This document shows, one piece after another, positions 8,669 to 17,769 of a stretch of DNA of 64,000 nucleotides. The position numbers and the translations under genes were made by a program. The notes beneath the pieces were generated by a model. That model did no database searches, was not told the DNA's origin, and saw nothing but the letters and a program-made list of their open reading frames with translations. How positions within the stretch are numbered: position 1 is the first letter of the stretch; every line of letters begins with the position of its first letter. This stretch comes from CAYTGM01 sp964437365 (GTDB taxonomy: Bacteria; Sumerlaeota; Sumerlaeia; SLMS01). The stretch lies in NCBI GenBank assembly GCA_964437365.1, contig CAYTGM010000013.1:90437-154436 (forward strand), in the 5' to 3' direction.

Positions 8669-9949
8669 TCAGTCAAGCGCGTCCTCAGTAGTTTCGATGA
8701 TCCGCTCCAAACCAGCTTCGATATCATTTTCTTTTCTCAAAATCTTGTGGATCTCATTATAGTAGATTGCTGTCACCTGAGGATAAGAGCCTCTCGATAT
8801 ATTGGAAGGCCTTGGTGTAATTGAAGTGAAGCTTCCCTCCAGGTTGGGTAACCACACCACCTCTTGTTGCAAACTCTCGTCTTTCAAGAGATCTGTTTTT
8901 GTGGGCAGGAAACCCGCAGAAACAGCTCGCGACCGCAAGACATCATTAGATGTGAGATATATTGCAAGTTTTTTGGCCAGATCCTGATTTTTGGAATATT
9001 TTGAAACAGCAAGCTGCCATCCCCCCAATGTACTTGATCTTCCAGCTGGACCTGCAGGCAAAGGAGCGATATGAAACTTACCTCTTACTGCTGAATCACC
9101 CGCATTCATCAATTCATATGGATAGAGCCAGTGACGCATGAAAGCAACGTTCCCTGTTTCGTACATCTCTCGGGTCATCTCTTCATCCATATCGAGAACA
9201 GTTGCCGGAGTGATAGTGTCTATCCACGACCTTGCCATTTGAAGCGCCGCACCGGCGGCTTCTTCATTCACGAAAACAGACTTGTTCTCTGCGATCCATT
9301 CACTACCGTAGGAGACCTGCCATTCATAGGCGTTGCAAGTCAGAGACTCCTGTCGCTTCCCCTGCCATAGATACCCCCAGAACTCTTCGTTGCCTTCAGC
9401 TCTTTCACCTTCCTGTATGAGAGCCGCGTACTCACTGAGTTCGTCCCAGGTTTCCGGAGGCCCATCAAGATCATATTTCTCAAGCAGGTCTGTACGGTAA
9501 TAGAGAACTCCCATCGCTGTGAACCAGGGTAATGCAACGATCTTTCCCTGAACTGTGTTACTCTCGATCGATGAAGCGATAAACTGATTTTTGTCTTCGC
9601 CAAGATCTCCAGAAAAATCGGACAGGTGTTTGTGGAGCAGCCCAGGCCAGATCACATCGATCATCATCACATCGAAAGCGGCGGAACCATTTTCCAGCAA
9701 TTGTGTATATTCAGTCAGCCTCTGAGTGGTGTTTGCAGAGCCATCAACAACTTCAACTTCACAGTTATGCTCATCTTCAAAGCGACGAATATATTCAATG
9801 GTGGATTTTCCACCAAGGATATGGTTCGCCACAGCAAACCTCAGCTTAACTTGTTTCTCCTCTGGCCTTTGCTCCTCTTCAGTTGAACAGCCACATAATG
9901 TAAGGGTGAAGAAAGTGAACAGTCCGAACGATATTCTTCTGAAATTCAT
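8669..9949 (-). CDS. ABC transporter solute-binding lipoprotein (sugar type, family 1)
   Basis: A periplasmic binding protein tethered as a lipoprotein. The chosen ATG (9949) gives a clean signal: positively charged MNFRR, a hydrophobic stretch, then lipobox LCGC with the acylated Cys. The upstream start at 10030 adds 27 unlikely residues. The mature protein (about 400 residues) has features of sugar-binding family 1: EYIRRFEDEHNCEVEVVDG near the N-terminus, FDVMMIDVIWPGLL, ALPWFTAMGVLYYRTDLLEKY, PPETWDEL, GGWQLAVSKYSKN, and a C-terminal region with PRPSNISRGSYPQV. Normally such proteins work with two permeases and an ATPase. None is adjacent, so partners must be unlinked. Confidence 0.87.
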   Translation of the reverse strand: MNFRRISFGLFTFFTLTLCGCSTEEEQRPEEKQVKLRFAVANHILGGKSTIEYIRRFEDEHNCEVEVVDGSANTTQRLTEYTQLLENGSAAFDVMMIDVIWPGLLHKHLSDFSGDLGEDKNQFIASSIESNTVQGKIVALPWFTAMGVLYYRTDLLEKYDLDGPPETWDELSEYAALIQEGERAEGNEEFWGYLWQGKRQESLTCNAYEWQVSYGSEWIAENKSVFVNEEAAGAALQMARSWIDTITPATVLDMDEEMTREMYETGNVAFMRHWLYPYELMNAGDSAVRGKFHIAPLPAGPAGRSSTLGGWQLAVSKYSKNQDLAKKLAIYLTSNDVLRSRAVSAGFLPTKTDLLKDESLQQEVVWLPNLEGSFTSITPRPSNISRGSYPQVTAIYYNEIHKILRKENDIEAGLERIIETTEDALD

Positions 9950-10059
9950 GGATAGACTCTTTAACCTCAAGCATTTGCATCTTAATGGATACAATTTCCT
10001 CAATGTTGAAAGATAGAGATTCAAACACAATCATTTTTCTGAATGATCAACATCGAATT

Positions 10060-11088
10060 TCAAGGTAATGTAACGAACTGCAATCCAATAGACATCCAGA
10101 TTGGTAAAGTAACGAGAGCGATTCCATTACTCACAAGCTGGAGGGCAGATACAACCTCCCAGTCACCATCATACCTGCGTGCAACAAGAGCGAGGTTCAT
10201 GGCAGGAGGCGATGAAGCTTCCAGAAGCAGGACAAACGCGACCCAGCCAGTTGCTGGCACCCAGCCAAACTTCAGCAGGAAGAGGGTGATTCCAGGAACA
10301 ATGAGAAATCTCAGCATGATGACTGGGAAAAGCAGCCGAAACCGGAGCGCGCTTCCAAGCCTCGTACTTGCGATCAACGCCCCTGTGATAATCATCGCCA
10401 TCGGTCCCATCGCCTGCCCCACCATTTCCATCGCCGAAAACAGAAGACGAAGTATCAATATTGATTCCTCTTCTCCTTTTGCTGCCTCAGCAAAGCCCGG
10501 CACGAAGGCAAGCGCAGCACCAAGAGTCACCCCGAGAACAGGACCATTCACCATATGCTTGAGTGATTCAGTGATTGATCGCTTTGATTCATGTTCTTTC
10601 TGCCCCATGATCAGCCATGTTCCCATAGTCCACTGAATAGGGTTAATGGCGAGGACGGCAGCCCCGAGGAGCACCGTCACAAGGGTCAGGTGCTCTGGTG
10701 GAGTCACGGCAGCAGCGAGTGGATAAGGAATGTAGAAACTGTTCGGAATGGAAGACACAGCAGCCGTCGCCGAGTCAGCCTGTGGGCGCCCTTTATTTTT
10801 ATGCACATGCTTCAGCCAGAGTATTGTTGTGATGGCAGACAAGGGAATAAAGAGCGCAGGGACGATAATCAGCGAACCACTCATCGCCAGTGTCTCTTCA
10901 TTGAACCCCTTGAGCATGGAGACGAGAAGGGCTGACGGGACGATCAGGTCGATCATCATCCGCGTGAGTGTCTTCAAAGACGAATCATCAAGAATCTTGA
11001 CCCGAACCAGAACAAATCCAGATGCTGCGACGAGTAACAGCATACTGATCGCTTCAAAGGAGATGAGGAGATTGTTGAAGAAAGACAT
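10060..11088 (-). CDS. AEC-family (auxin efflux carrier-like) transporter
   Basis: A 342-residue integral membrane protein with about ten hydrophobic segments, including the family's paired five-helix halves. The N-terminal AASGFVLVRVKILDDSSLKTLTRMMIDLIVPSALL is typical: after helix 1 comes a 'G.l..r.gild....k.L..l....liPall' pattern (two motifs quoted together here for recognition of the region at about residues 21-55). AEC carriers export or import organic anions such as malate. The substrate cannot be told. It stands alone between the binding-protein gene (same strand) and a divergent DegT-fold gene. Confidence 0.85.
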   Translation of the reverse strand: MSFFNNLLISFEAISMLLLVAASGFVLVRVKILDDSSLKTLTRMMIDLIVPSALLVSMLKGFNEETLAMSGSLIIVPALFIPLSAITTILWLKHVHKNKGRPQADSATAAVSSIPNSFYIPYPLAAAVTPPEHLTLVTVLLGAAVLAINPIQWTMGTWLIMGQKEHESKRSITESLKHMVNGPVLGVTLGAALAFVPGFAEAAKGEEESILILRLLFSAMEMVGQAMGPMAMIITGALIASTRLGSALRFRLLFPVIMLRFLIVPGITLFLLKFGWVPATGWVAFVLLLEASSPPAMNLALVARRYDGDWEVVSALQLVSNGIALVTLPIWMSIGLQFVTLP

Positions 11089-11375
11089 TTATGTTCTGTT
11101 CGATGGTTAGAGTGATGAACGGGCAAGACGGGCTAATCGTTAGCTCAGCCCAGCGCAAGGCAAGCTTCATTGTCCTGCCCCTGAATCTGGATATTTGAGG
11201 GAATTTGATGCCACTTCTGGAGTCCTGAGAATTCTGGAAAATTGAAACGTAAAATCATCTGAGCGAACAAACGCGGTATTGGTTGACTCAGCTCACTTCG
11301 TTCCGAAGGATCACCGTTCTACGAGATACCAAAGAATTTGTATCTCACCGTGAATGGGAAAGGAACCGCCGACGC

Positions 11376-12485
11376 ATGCCAGTCCCTTATGTGAATCATC
11401 AGGCAACGAATGAACACCTTATCGACGATTATATTGATGAGCTGAAGAAAATCTTTGAAACGGATAGCTTTATCCTCGGACAGTATGTCCAGAAATTTGA
11501 AGAACAGTTCAGCCGCTACATTGGCAACAAGAACGGAATCGGAGTAAACTCAGGAACCGACGCACTTCTTCTTAGCTTAAATGCCCTCGGGGTTGGACCT
11601 GAAGATGAAGTTATCTGCCCAGCTTTCGCCTATGGACGCTGTGCAGACGCGGTCGCAAGATTAGGCGCAACACCAGTTCTGGTCGACGTGAAACCGGACT
11701 CTTTCTGTATCGATCCCGACCTCACCATGGCGAAAATCTCCTCAAAGACGAAAGCTGTCATTGCAATCCACACTTTCGGCCAGGCATGCGAGATTGATCG
11801 CCTCTCAACATTCGCAAGGACGTACTCCGTCTCTGTCATCGAGGATATGAAGCACGCTGTTGGTGGTAGAATTGGAAACCGCAGACTAGGCAGCTTTGGC
11901 TCCTTCGGCTGCTTTAGCTTCTACCCTTCCAGAAACCTCGGTGCCATCGGTGACGGTGGACTCATTACAACAAACGATGACAATGCCGCAGAGCTCATTA
12001 GAAGCCTTCGTGAGCATGGCCAAAGTTCCTCTGGCGAACATCAGCAGGTTGGCTATAACTCAAGACTGGATGCCGTCCAGGCAGCACTGCTTTCACTTAA
12101 GTTACAGGAACTCGATGAGAATAACCTTGAACGAGTTGAGAACGCTCGACTTTACACAAAGCTGTTCGAGAACTCACCAGTCAAGACACCCATCTTTAGG
12201 GACGACCTGTCGCATGTTTACAACATGTATACGATCCTCGTACCCGACCGGGATAAGCTCTCCGATCATTTAACTGAGCAGGGAATTGGACATGAGATCC
12301 ATTATCGCAAGTGTCTGCACCAGCAACCTGCTTTTGCTTATCTCGATTACAAAGAGGGCGCCTTCCCTGTTTCCGAGGATATCGCTCAGCGGGCAATCTC
12401 TCTTCCCATCGCTCCAGGAATGAAGAAAAAACATGTCGAAGAAGTAGCCAGCACTGTCTTGAGCTTCTACGGAGTGAGAGCCTGA
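11376..12485 (+). CDS. DegT/DnrJ/EryC1-fold protein with substituted PLP lysine
   Basis: A 369-residue protein of the sugar aminotransferase fold (DegT/DnrJ/EryC1). The start is set at ATG 11376, which has AAGGA upstream and gives the family's usual N-terminus (MPVPYVNHQ). Family blocks are clear: ILGQYVQKFEEQFSRYIG, GVNSGTDALLLSL, EVICPAFAY, GSFGSFGCFSFYPS, NLGAIGDGG and REHGQSS. The residue that normally forms the Schiff base with PLP (Lys in FYPsKNLGA) is Arg186 here, codon AGA. The conserved EDxxQ segment reads EDMKH at 156-160, so the Gln is also changed and a Lys sits one residue before it. The enzyme is therefore unlikely to be an ordinary aminotransferase. It may be non-catalytic, or catalyse something else as the His-bearing dehydratases of this family do. 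No sugar-nucleotide genes are adjacent. Confidence 0.88.
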   Translation: MPVPYVNHQATNEHLIDDYIDELKKIFETDSFILGQYVQKFEEQFSRYIGNKNGIGVNSGTDALLLSLNALGVGPEDEVICPAFAYGRCADAVARLGATPVLVDVKPDSFCIDPDLTMAKISSKTKAVIAIHTFGQACEIDRLSTFARTYSVSVIEDMKHAVGGRIGNRRLGSFGSFGCFSFYPSRNLGAIGDGGLITTNDDNAAELIRSLREHGQSSSGEHQQVGYNSRLDAVQAALLSLKLQELDENNLERVENARLYTKLFENSPVKTPIFRDDLSHVYNMYTILVPDRDKLSDHLTEQGIGHEIHYRKCLHQQPAFAYLDYKEGAFPVSEDIAQRAISLPIAPGMKKKHVEEVASTVLSFYGVRA

Positions 12486-12518
12486 TCATCTGACAACCAG
12501 TCAGGAACATGATTATTC

Positions 12519-12559
12519 AAGCGGCAGTTCCCAGTAGGGTCTGCCGCTTTTACTTTTTT
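12519..12559 (+). terminator. Rho-independent terminator after the DegT-fold gene
   Basis: A perfect 9-bp stem AAGCGGCAG (12519-12527) and CTGCCGCTT (12541-12549) with a 13-base loop, followed by a T-rich run (TTACTTTTTT). Confidence 0.9.
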
Positions 12560-12992
12560 AGATACCTTCAAGGACTTTTCTGGACGAACCCATTCGGGCT
12601 GTTTGGCAATTTAGAGACTTCATGGTTTCTTCGATGACACACTTCGGCGTGAATCCTTTCGGTATCCAGAATGACAGAGTAACTCTGATCTTCCTGCTTT
12701 CTTCCTGCTTTCAGGCTGCATTCAGCCTGCTTTCGGATAGAGGAATGAATCTTCCAGGAGGTAAGTTAAATCAACGTCACCTCAAAGGGATAAGAAATCC
12801 AGTCGAGCTATCGAGTGAATTGATTCTGCTTCGGATCGTCTTTGAAGGATTCCACGTCGACTCAAGAATACTCCCCTACTATGTAAAAATATACACACCC
12901 TATACTGCATGACACCGATTTAACATCTTTCTAAAGGGCAAGTAGTTTGACATCCCCATGAACCTTCACAGATCATGTCAGCGGATATTGAC
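12560..12992. other. Gene-free stretch before the NtrC-type regulator
   Basis: About 430 bp with no convincing gene. A 96-codon frame at 12622-12912 has no ribosome site and no recognisable content. The motif CCTGCTTTC occurs three times near 12690-12735 as short imperfect direct repeats. A TTGACA lies at about 12946 but lacks a good -10 at the right distance. An AAGGAG ribosome site closes the stretch. Confidence 0.5.
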
Positions 12993-13006
12993 TAAGGAGA
13001 AGAGGC

Positions 13007-14470
13007 TTGTCTGAAAAAAGTTCATCCCGAGTCCTTGTGTGCGACGATGAAAAGAATATGAGAAGGGTTCTGGAGGATATACTCTCAGAAGACGGCTGGA
13101 CAGTAACCACCGTAGCCAGTGGCGAAGAGGTTCTTCAGAAGGTTTCTGAGAATGAAACCTTCGACGCAATCGTCATGGATCTATCGCTACCCGGAATGAA
13201 CGGCCTTGAAGTGATCGGCCGATTGAGGGAGATGGGAAATGATACGGGGGTTGTCGTCATTACAGCCTACGGGTCGGTCGACACGGCGGTACAAGCAATG
13301 CAGAAGGGCGCTGTCGATTTCTTGATCAAGCCTTTCGACAACGCTCGAATCAAAGGGGCTCTGAGGAAAATTCGGGAGAGCGAAGGACTTCTTGATGACC
13401 TTGAGTTGAGCCACCCAACCTTAATAGGAGCAGACAATCTGCCTCTGAACTTTGTTGGGCAGGACCCCCGGCTTGCGAGTATCTTTCGTGTGATCAAACA
13501 AATCGCTTCGCTTCAAACAGGTGTCTTGATTACCGGAGAATCAGGAACAGGGAAGGAACTAGTAGCACAGGCGATTCATTACAATGGATCACGACGTCAT
13601 ATGCCTTTTGTTCCAGTCAACTGCGCAGCTCTGCCAGAAACTCTTCTGGAGAGCGAGTTTTTTGGCCATGAACGAGGAGCATTTACCGGAGCCCATGCAA
13701 CGGTTCAGGGCAAGTTTGAGTTGGCAAATCATGGGACACTTTTCCTGGATGAGATCGGTGATATGCCAATGTCTCTTCAGGTTAAATTGCTGAGAGCTCT
13801 GCAGGAGCAGAAATTCACACGAGTTGGAGGAGAAAAGGAAGTTTCTGTGGACGTTCGCGTCATTGCTGCGACGAACAGAAACCTTGAAGAAATGGTGGGG
13901 TTGAAACTCTTCCGTGAAGATCTATACTACCGACTGAACGTGATTCCGATCAATCTCCCCCCCTTGAGAGAACGCCGGGAAGATATCCCTCACTTGATCG
14001 AATACTTCCTGAATAAATTCTCAAAACGTCACCACTTGCCTAAACTCCAACTTGATGCCGAAATGATCGAGGCAGTTAAAGGCCATAGCTGGCCAGGAAA
14101 TATTCGTGAGCTCCAGAATGCTCTTGAAAAGGCAACGGTGCTTCAAGATCCACAGGCATTGTTGCAGATTATCGAGCATGTACCTTCAGCTGACCCAGCA
14201 GCGCTGCCTGGAAACGGCAGAAACCAAGACATGCAGAAGAAGGTTCCAGTTGCTGATGACAGCCAGTATATACTTCAGCTGGGAGGGGACAAAGAGATTC
14301 GCCCTTTATCAGATGTGGCGGCTGATGCGCAGCGTGCCGGAGTCATCAGAGCTTTGAAACTCTGCCATGGAAATAAATCCGAAGCCGCGAAACGGCTGGG
14401 TATTTCCTACAAAACACTCTTTAACAAGATAGACGACTTGAACATTCAGATTTCTACAGATGTTAAATAA
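13007..14470 (+). CDS. NtrC-family sigma-54-dependent response regulator
   Basis: A 487-residue two-component regulator started by TTG 13007 with AAGGAG upstream. The receiver domain has phosphoacceptor Asp58 in VMDLSLPGM and Lys in IKPF near 104. The central AAA+ domain has Walker A GESGTGKE (about 178) and an intact GAFTGA loop (about 224-229) that contacts sigma-54. The C-terminal Fis-type helix-turn-helix is GNKSEAAKRLGISYKTLFNK. It activates sigma-54 promoters when phosphorylated. rpoN itself is in this window at 56932-58917. No histidine kinase is adjacent, so the signal is unknown. Many pilin genes in related systems depend on such regulators (PilR), and pilC-type genes follow, but control is inferred only from proximity. 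Confidence 0.93.
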   Translation: MSEKSSSRVLVCDDEKNMRRVLEDILSEDGWTVTTVASGEEVLQKVSENETFDAIVMDLSLPGMNGLEVIGRLREMGNDTGVVVITAYGSVDTAVQAMQKGAVDFLIKPFDNARIKGALRKIRESEGLLDDLELSHPTLIGADNLPLNFVGQDPRLASIFRVIKQIASLQTGVLITGESGTGKELVAQAIHYNGSRRHMPFVPVNCAALPETLLESEFFGHERGAFTGAHATVQGKFELANHGTLFLDEIGDMPMSLQVKLLRALQEQKFTRVGGEKEVSVDVRVIAATNRNLEEMVGLKLFREDLYYRLNVIPINLPPLRERREDIPHLIEYFLNKFSKRHHLPKLQLDAEMIEAVKGHSWPGNIRELQNALEKATVLQDPQALLQIIEHVPSADPAALPGNGRNQDMQKKVPVADDSQYILQLGGDKEIRPLSDVAADAQRAGVIRALKLCHGNKSEAAKRLGISYKTLFNKIDDLNIQISTDVK

Positions 14471-14474
14471 AACT

Positions 14475-14512
14475 CTGCTCTGAAAGAGTGCTCCAGAGCA
14501 GGTATTTTGCCG
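14475..14512. terminator. Hairpin between convergent regulator and pilC genes
   Basis: CTGCTCTG (14475-14482) and CAGAGCAG (14494-14501) form an 8-bp stem just behind the regulator stop codon, followed by GTATTTTG. The T-run is short, so it is a plausible rather than a strong terminator. Confidence 0.6.
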
Positions 14513-14560
14513 TTGTACCCGGCCTTGGTTCGAAAAACTAAATGAGGGTTTCGCTTTAGC

Positions 14561-15790
14561 TCACTTCACCAGATTCGGAATATCGAAGAGAGGAAGATAA
14601 AGCGCCACAACGATGGTACCTACGATGAGACCAAGAGCAACGATGAGAATCGGCTCAAGAATCGACGTCAGCGCGTTGACGGTGTCATCCACTTCTCGTT
14701 CATAGGCCTCAGCAACCTTGTTCAACATCAAATCAATGGCCCCCGTTTCTTCACCAACAGCAACCATGTGGATAACAAGAGGCGGGAATACTGGGCATTT
14801 CCCAAGAGGTTCATGAATCGTGTCACCATCTTTAACGGAGGAATAAACCTTATCCATAGCACGGGCTATTACTTCATTCCCTGAAGTATCACGCACGATA
14901 TCGAGTGCCTGTAGAATTGGCACACCCGAATGGATCAGTGTTGATAGTGTCCCTGCAAATCGCACAATGGCAATCTTCTTGAGAAGGGGCCCAAAGACAG
15001 GAACTTTGAGTTTCATCACATCGAAGACATACTTTCCTTCTTTGGTCTGATTGATTTTACGGAAAATAATGTATATCACGATCAATCCGAGGATCACCCA
15101 TGGAGACCTGTATAGAAGAATGTTCGAAGCCAATACGAGCTGCTGGGTAAGCCATGGGAGCTCTGCACCCATCTGCTGGAAAATATCAACAAACCGGGGG
15201 ACAATTTTGATCATTATAAAAGCCACAATGCCGGCAGCAAGAAGAGCCACAACGAGTGGATACATCATGGCAGACTTAACTTTACCTTTAAGAGCCTGAC
15301 GCTTCTCAAGGAACTCTGCGATCTTATTCAGCACCGCCTCAAGCACACCACCGATCTCACCTGCTCGCACCATGTTGACGTAAAGATTATCAAATACTTT
15401 CGGATGGCGAGCGAGGGATTCAGAAAGTGAAGACCCTCCTTCGATGGATTTAATCATGTCATCGATTTTCTCTTTGAAGATGGTCGACTCAACCTGATCT
15501 TTTAGAATAGAGAGGGAACGTATGATCGGTAACCCCGCATCAATCAGGGTTGCCAGTTGACGGGTGAAGGCCATGAGCATCCTTGAGGTGATTCGGTGGA
15601 AGATAATACGAATTCCCGGCATCGCCAAGAGGTCGGCCTGAGCCGCGCTACTTCTATACTGAGCCACCTTCAAAGGATAGTAACCCATACCTCTTAGTTT
15701 TTCGAGAATGATTTCTTCGCTAGTGGCTTCGATGACTCCGCGAACTTGTTTTCCACCACGATCCAATGCTTCGTATGCAAAATCGGGCAT
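14561..15790 (-). CDS. pilC: PilC/GspF-type inner-membrane protein, tandem copy 1
   Basis: A 409-residue polytopic protein of the PilC/GspF family, the inner-membrane platform on which the ATPase drives pilus or pseudopilus assembly. Two T2SSF domains are present, each with the FxRxLAtLidaGlPi pattern (FTRQLATLIDAGLPI; RFAGTLSTLIHSGVPI), MVRAGEIGGVLE and VAVGEETGAID, with three hydrophobic stretches (about residues 175-195, 225-245 and near the C-terminus). GGAAGGA precedes the ATG. It is almost identical to the gene at 16330-17559, differing mainly near residues 22-60 and in scattered positions. No PilB or PilT ATPase is adjacent. Confidence 0.93.
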   Translation of the reverse strand: MPDFAYEALDRGGKQVRGVIEATSEEIILEKLRGMGYYPLKVAQYRSSAAQADLLAMPGIRIIFHRITSRMLMAFTRQLATLIDAGLPIIRSLSILKDQVESTIFKEKIDDMIKSIEGGSSLSESLARHPKVFDNLYVNMVRAGEIGGVLEAVLNKIAEFLEKRQALKGKVKSAMMYPLVVALLAAGIVAFIMIKIVPRFVDIFQQMGAELPWLTQQLVLASNILLYRSPWVILGLIVIYIIFRKINQTKEGKYVFDVMKLKVPVFGPLLKKIAIVRFAGTLSTLIHSGVPILQALDIVRDTSGNEVIARAMDKVYSSVKDGDTIHEPLGKCPVFPPLVIHMVAVGEETGAIDLMLNKVAEAYEREVDDTVNALTSILEPILIVALGLIVGTIVVALYLPLFDIPNLVK

Positions 15791-16048
15791 AGCTTCCTTC
15801 CTTCTGGTGCAGGCATCCGGTAGAACGAATCCAGCACCCCAAAACTTTCGTAGATAGTCACACGATCACTTTGTGCTATCATGGCTCCATTGATATACAG
15901 ACACCCCTCGGTGAGATTCTCTCAAGAATCCTTCACAGAAGATAAACAGGAGTGAATGTGCGAGGTTTAAAAAGAAAATCGGGAAGGCTATGTGAGAGAA
16001 TTTTATTCCGCTTACATCGCCCTGGAGGGAGCTCTCCGCCTTATGTCC

Positions 16049-16210
16049 AAAGTGATCTTCAGAAGTCAGGATCAGATAGATGGTGAGCGAAAGGGGTGGA
16101 CCTGTGTGCTGGAAAACGTAGTCAAAGTGGTGATATTTCGAGACTTTAAGGTGCCCAGAGCTACTGCACGCAGTCAGCATATCATGGGCAGGACTTCTGA
16201 AAATCTCTCT
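16049..16210. repeat. Dispersed intergenic element, copy 3 (inverted orientation)
   Basis: This region is strongly similar to the reverse complement of 34150-34311: AGTGATCTTCAGAAGT at the left, then GATGGTGAGCGAAAGGGGTG, CTGTGTGCT, ATATTTCGAG, CAGAGCTACTGC, CGCAG.CAGCA and GGACTTCTGA at the right. The two ends are still partly inverted (CTTCAGAAGTC against GGACTTCTGA). It lies between the two pilC copies, in an interval of about 540 bp without a gene. The remainder of that interval (15791-16048 and 16211-16329) holds the pilC upstream region and nothing else I can name. Confidence 0.8.
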
Positions 16211-16329
16211 AAGCTCAAGGCACTTGAGCCGCCTGAAAATGAAATCCGCCCCAGGAGTTTCTCCCGGGACGGACGATAATTAATCGGTGCGTGATTCTGA
16301 ATGGATGATTCGACGCTGTGCTGCTTTCT

Positions 16330-17559
16330 TTACTTCACCAGTTTTGGAATACTGAAGAGAGGCAGGTAAAGCGCGACGACGATGGTACCAACGATTACTC
16401 CAAGAACAACGATGAGAATCGGCTCGAGAATCGATGTGAGGGCGTTGACAGTGTCATCCACTTCCCGTTCATAGGCCTCAGCAACCTTGATCAGCATCAA
16501 GTCAATCGCACCTGTTTCTTCACCAACAGCAACCATGTGTATAACCAGTGGCGGAAAGACAGGGCATTTTCCGAGCGGCTCATGAATGGTATCACCATCT
16601 TTAACGGAGGAGTAGACTTTGTCCATGGCTCGAGCGATCACTTCATTACCTGAGGTATCGCGTACAATGTCGAGGGCTTGCAGGATTGGAACACCTGAGT
16701 GAATCAGCGTTGAGAGGGTTCCCGCGAATCGTACAATCGCGATCTTTTTAAGAAGTGGTCCAAAAACAGGCACTTTCAGCTTCATCACATCGAAGACATA
16801 CTTACCCTCTTTAGTCTGATTGATTTTACGGAAAATGATGTATATCACAATGAGCCCAAGGATAACCCAGGGAGCTCTGTATAGAAGGATATTCGAAGCC
16901 AGTACAAGCTGTTGTGTCAGCCAGGGAAGCTCTGCGCCCATCTGCTGGAAAATATCGACAAACTTAGGAACGATCTTGATCAAGATAAAAGCCACAATAC
17001 CTGCAGCGAGAAGAGCCACAACAAGTGGATACATCATGGCAGACTTAACTTTACCCTTCAGGGCCTGACGCTTCTCAAGGAATTCGGCGATCTTATTCAA
17101 TACGGCTTCAAGTACACCGCCAATCTCACCGGCTCGCACCATGTTCACATAAAGGTTATCAAATACCTTGGGGTGGCGAGCGAGGGCTTCCGACAACGAA
17201 GTGCCTCCCTCAATCGACTTGATCATATCATCAATCTTTTCTTTGAAGATCGTTGACTCAACCTGATCCTTTAGAATGGAGAGAGAGCGGATAATGGGAA
17301 GACCAGCATCAATCAGTGTTGCCAGCTGACGGGTAAAGGCCATGAGCATTCTGGAGGTGATTCGGTGGAAGATAATACGCAAACCCGGCATAGCCAAAAG
17401 GTCGGCGTTAGCAGCGCTTTTCTTATGTTGAATGACCTTGAGTGGATAGTACCCCATCCCTCTTAGTTTTTCGACAATGATTTCTTCGTTAGCGGCTTCG
17501 ATGACACCGCGAACCTGTTTACCACCACGGTCGAGGGCTTCGTATGCAAAATCGGGCAT
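16330..17559 (-). CDS. pilC: PilC/GspF-type inner-membrane protein, tandem copy 2
   Basis: A 409-residue near-duplicate of the gene at 14561-15790 and a member of the same PilC/GspF platform family. The start is set at 17559 (ATG with GGAAGGA upstream, matching the other copy); a longer frame to 17691 is only upstream DNA. The upstream regions of both copies also align (CACCCCAA...TTCGTwGATA...ATCATGrCTCC), so the duplication took in promoter sequence as well, a unit of about 1.4 kb. Both copies appear intact and full length, and most differences look synonymous or conservative. Whether both are used, or one is a spare, cannot be seen. A more distant third member, gspF, is at 48496-49824. Confidence 0.93.
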   Translation of the reverse strand: MPDFAYEALDRGGKQVRGVIEAANEEIIVEKLRGMGYYPLKVIQHKKSAANADLLAMPGLRIIFHRITSRMLMAFTRQLATLIDAGLPIIRSLSILKDQVESTIFKEKIDDMIKSIEGGTSLSEALARHPKVFDNLYVNMVRAGEIGGVLEAVLNKIAEFLEKRQALKGKVKSAMMYPLVVALLAAGIVAFILIKIVPKFVDIFQQMGAELPWLTQQLVLASNILLYRAPWVILGLIVIYIIFRKINQTKEGKYVFDVMKLKVPVFGPLLKKIAIVRFAGTLSTLIHSGVPILQALDIVRDTSGNEVIARAMDKVYSSVKDGDTIHEPLGKCPVFPPLVIHMVAVGEETGAIDLMLIKVAEAYEREVDDTVNALTSILEPILIVVLGVIVGTIVVALYLPLFSIPKLVK

Positions 17560-17769
17560 TTTTTCCTTCCTTCTCGTGGAGACTACTATCTGGTTGAGTT
17601 CTCCACCCCAAGAAATTCGTTGATAACCACCTGATCTGTCAAGGGCATCATGACTCCGTTCATAGATGGTCACCGATTTCCGACCTGTCACAAAAAACTG
17701 ATTAATAATGCTTTACGGCAGGCTTGGGGCCGCTAATTTCCTCTCATAACGATTAGGAGTAAGACTTTT

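Noticed and set aside
10043..10636. 197-codon frame on the plus strand
   Set aside because: It is antisense to the AEC transporter gene, which has clear membrane topology and family motifs.
12622..12912. 96-codon frame between the DegT-fold and NtrC-type genes
   Set aside because: It has no ribosome site, contains short DNA repeats, and its protein looks like translated non-coding DNA.
15992..16279. 95-codon frame over the third copy of the dispersed element
   Set aside because: It runs through the non-coding repeat; the related copies do not keep this frame.
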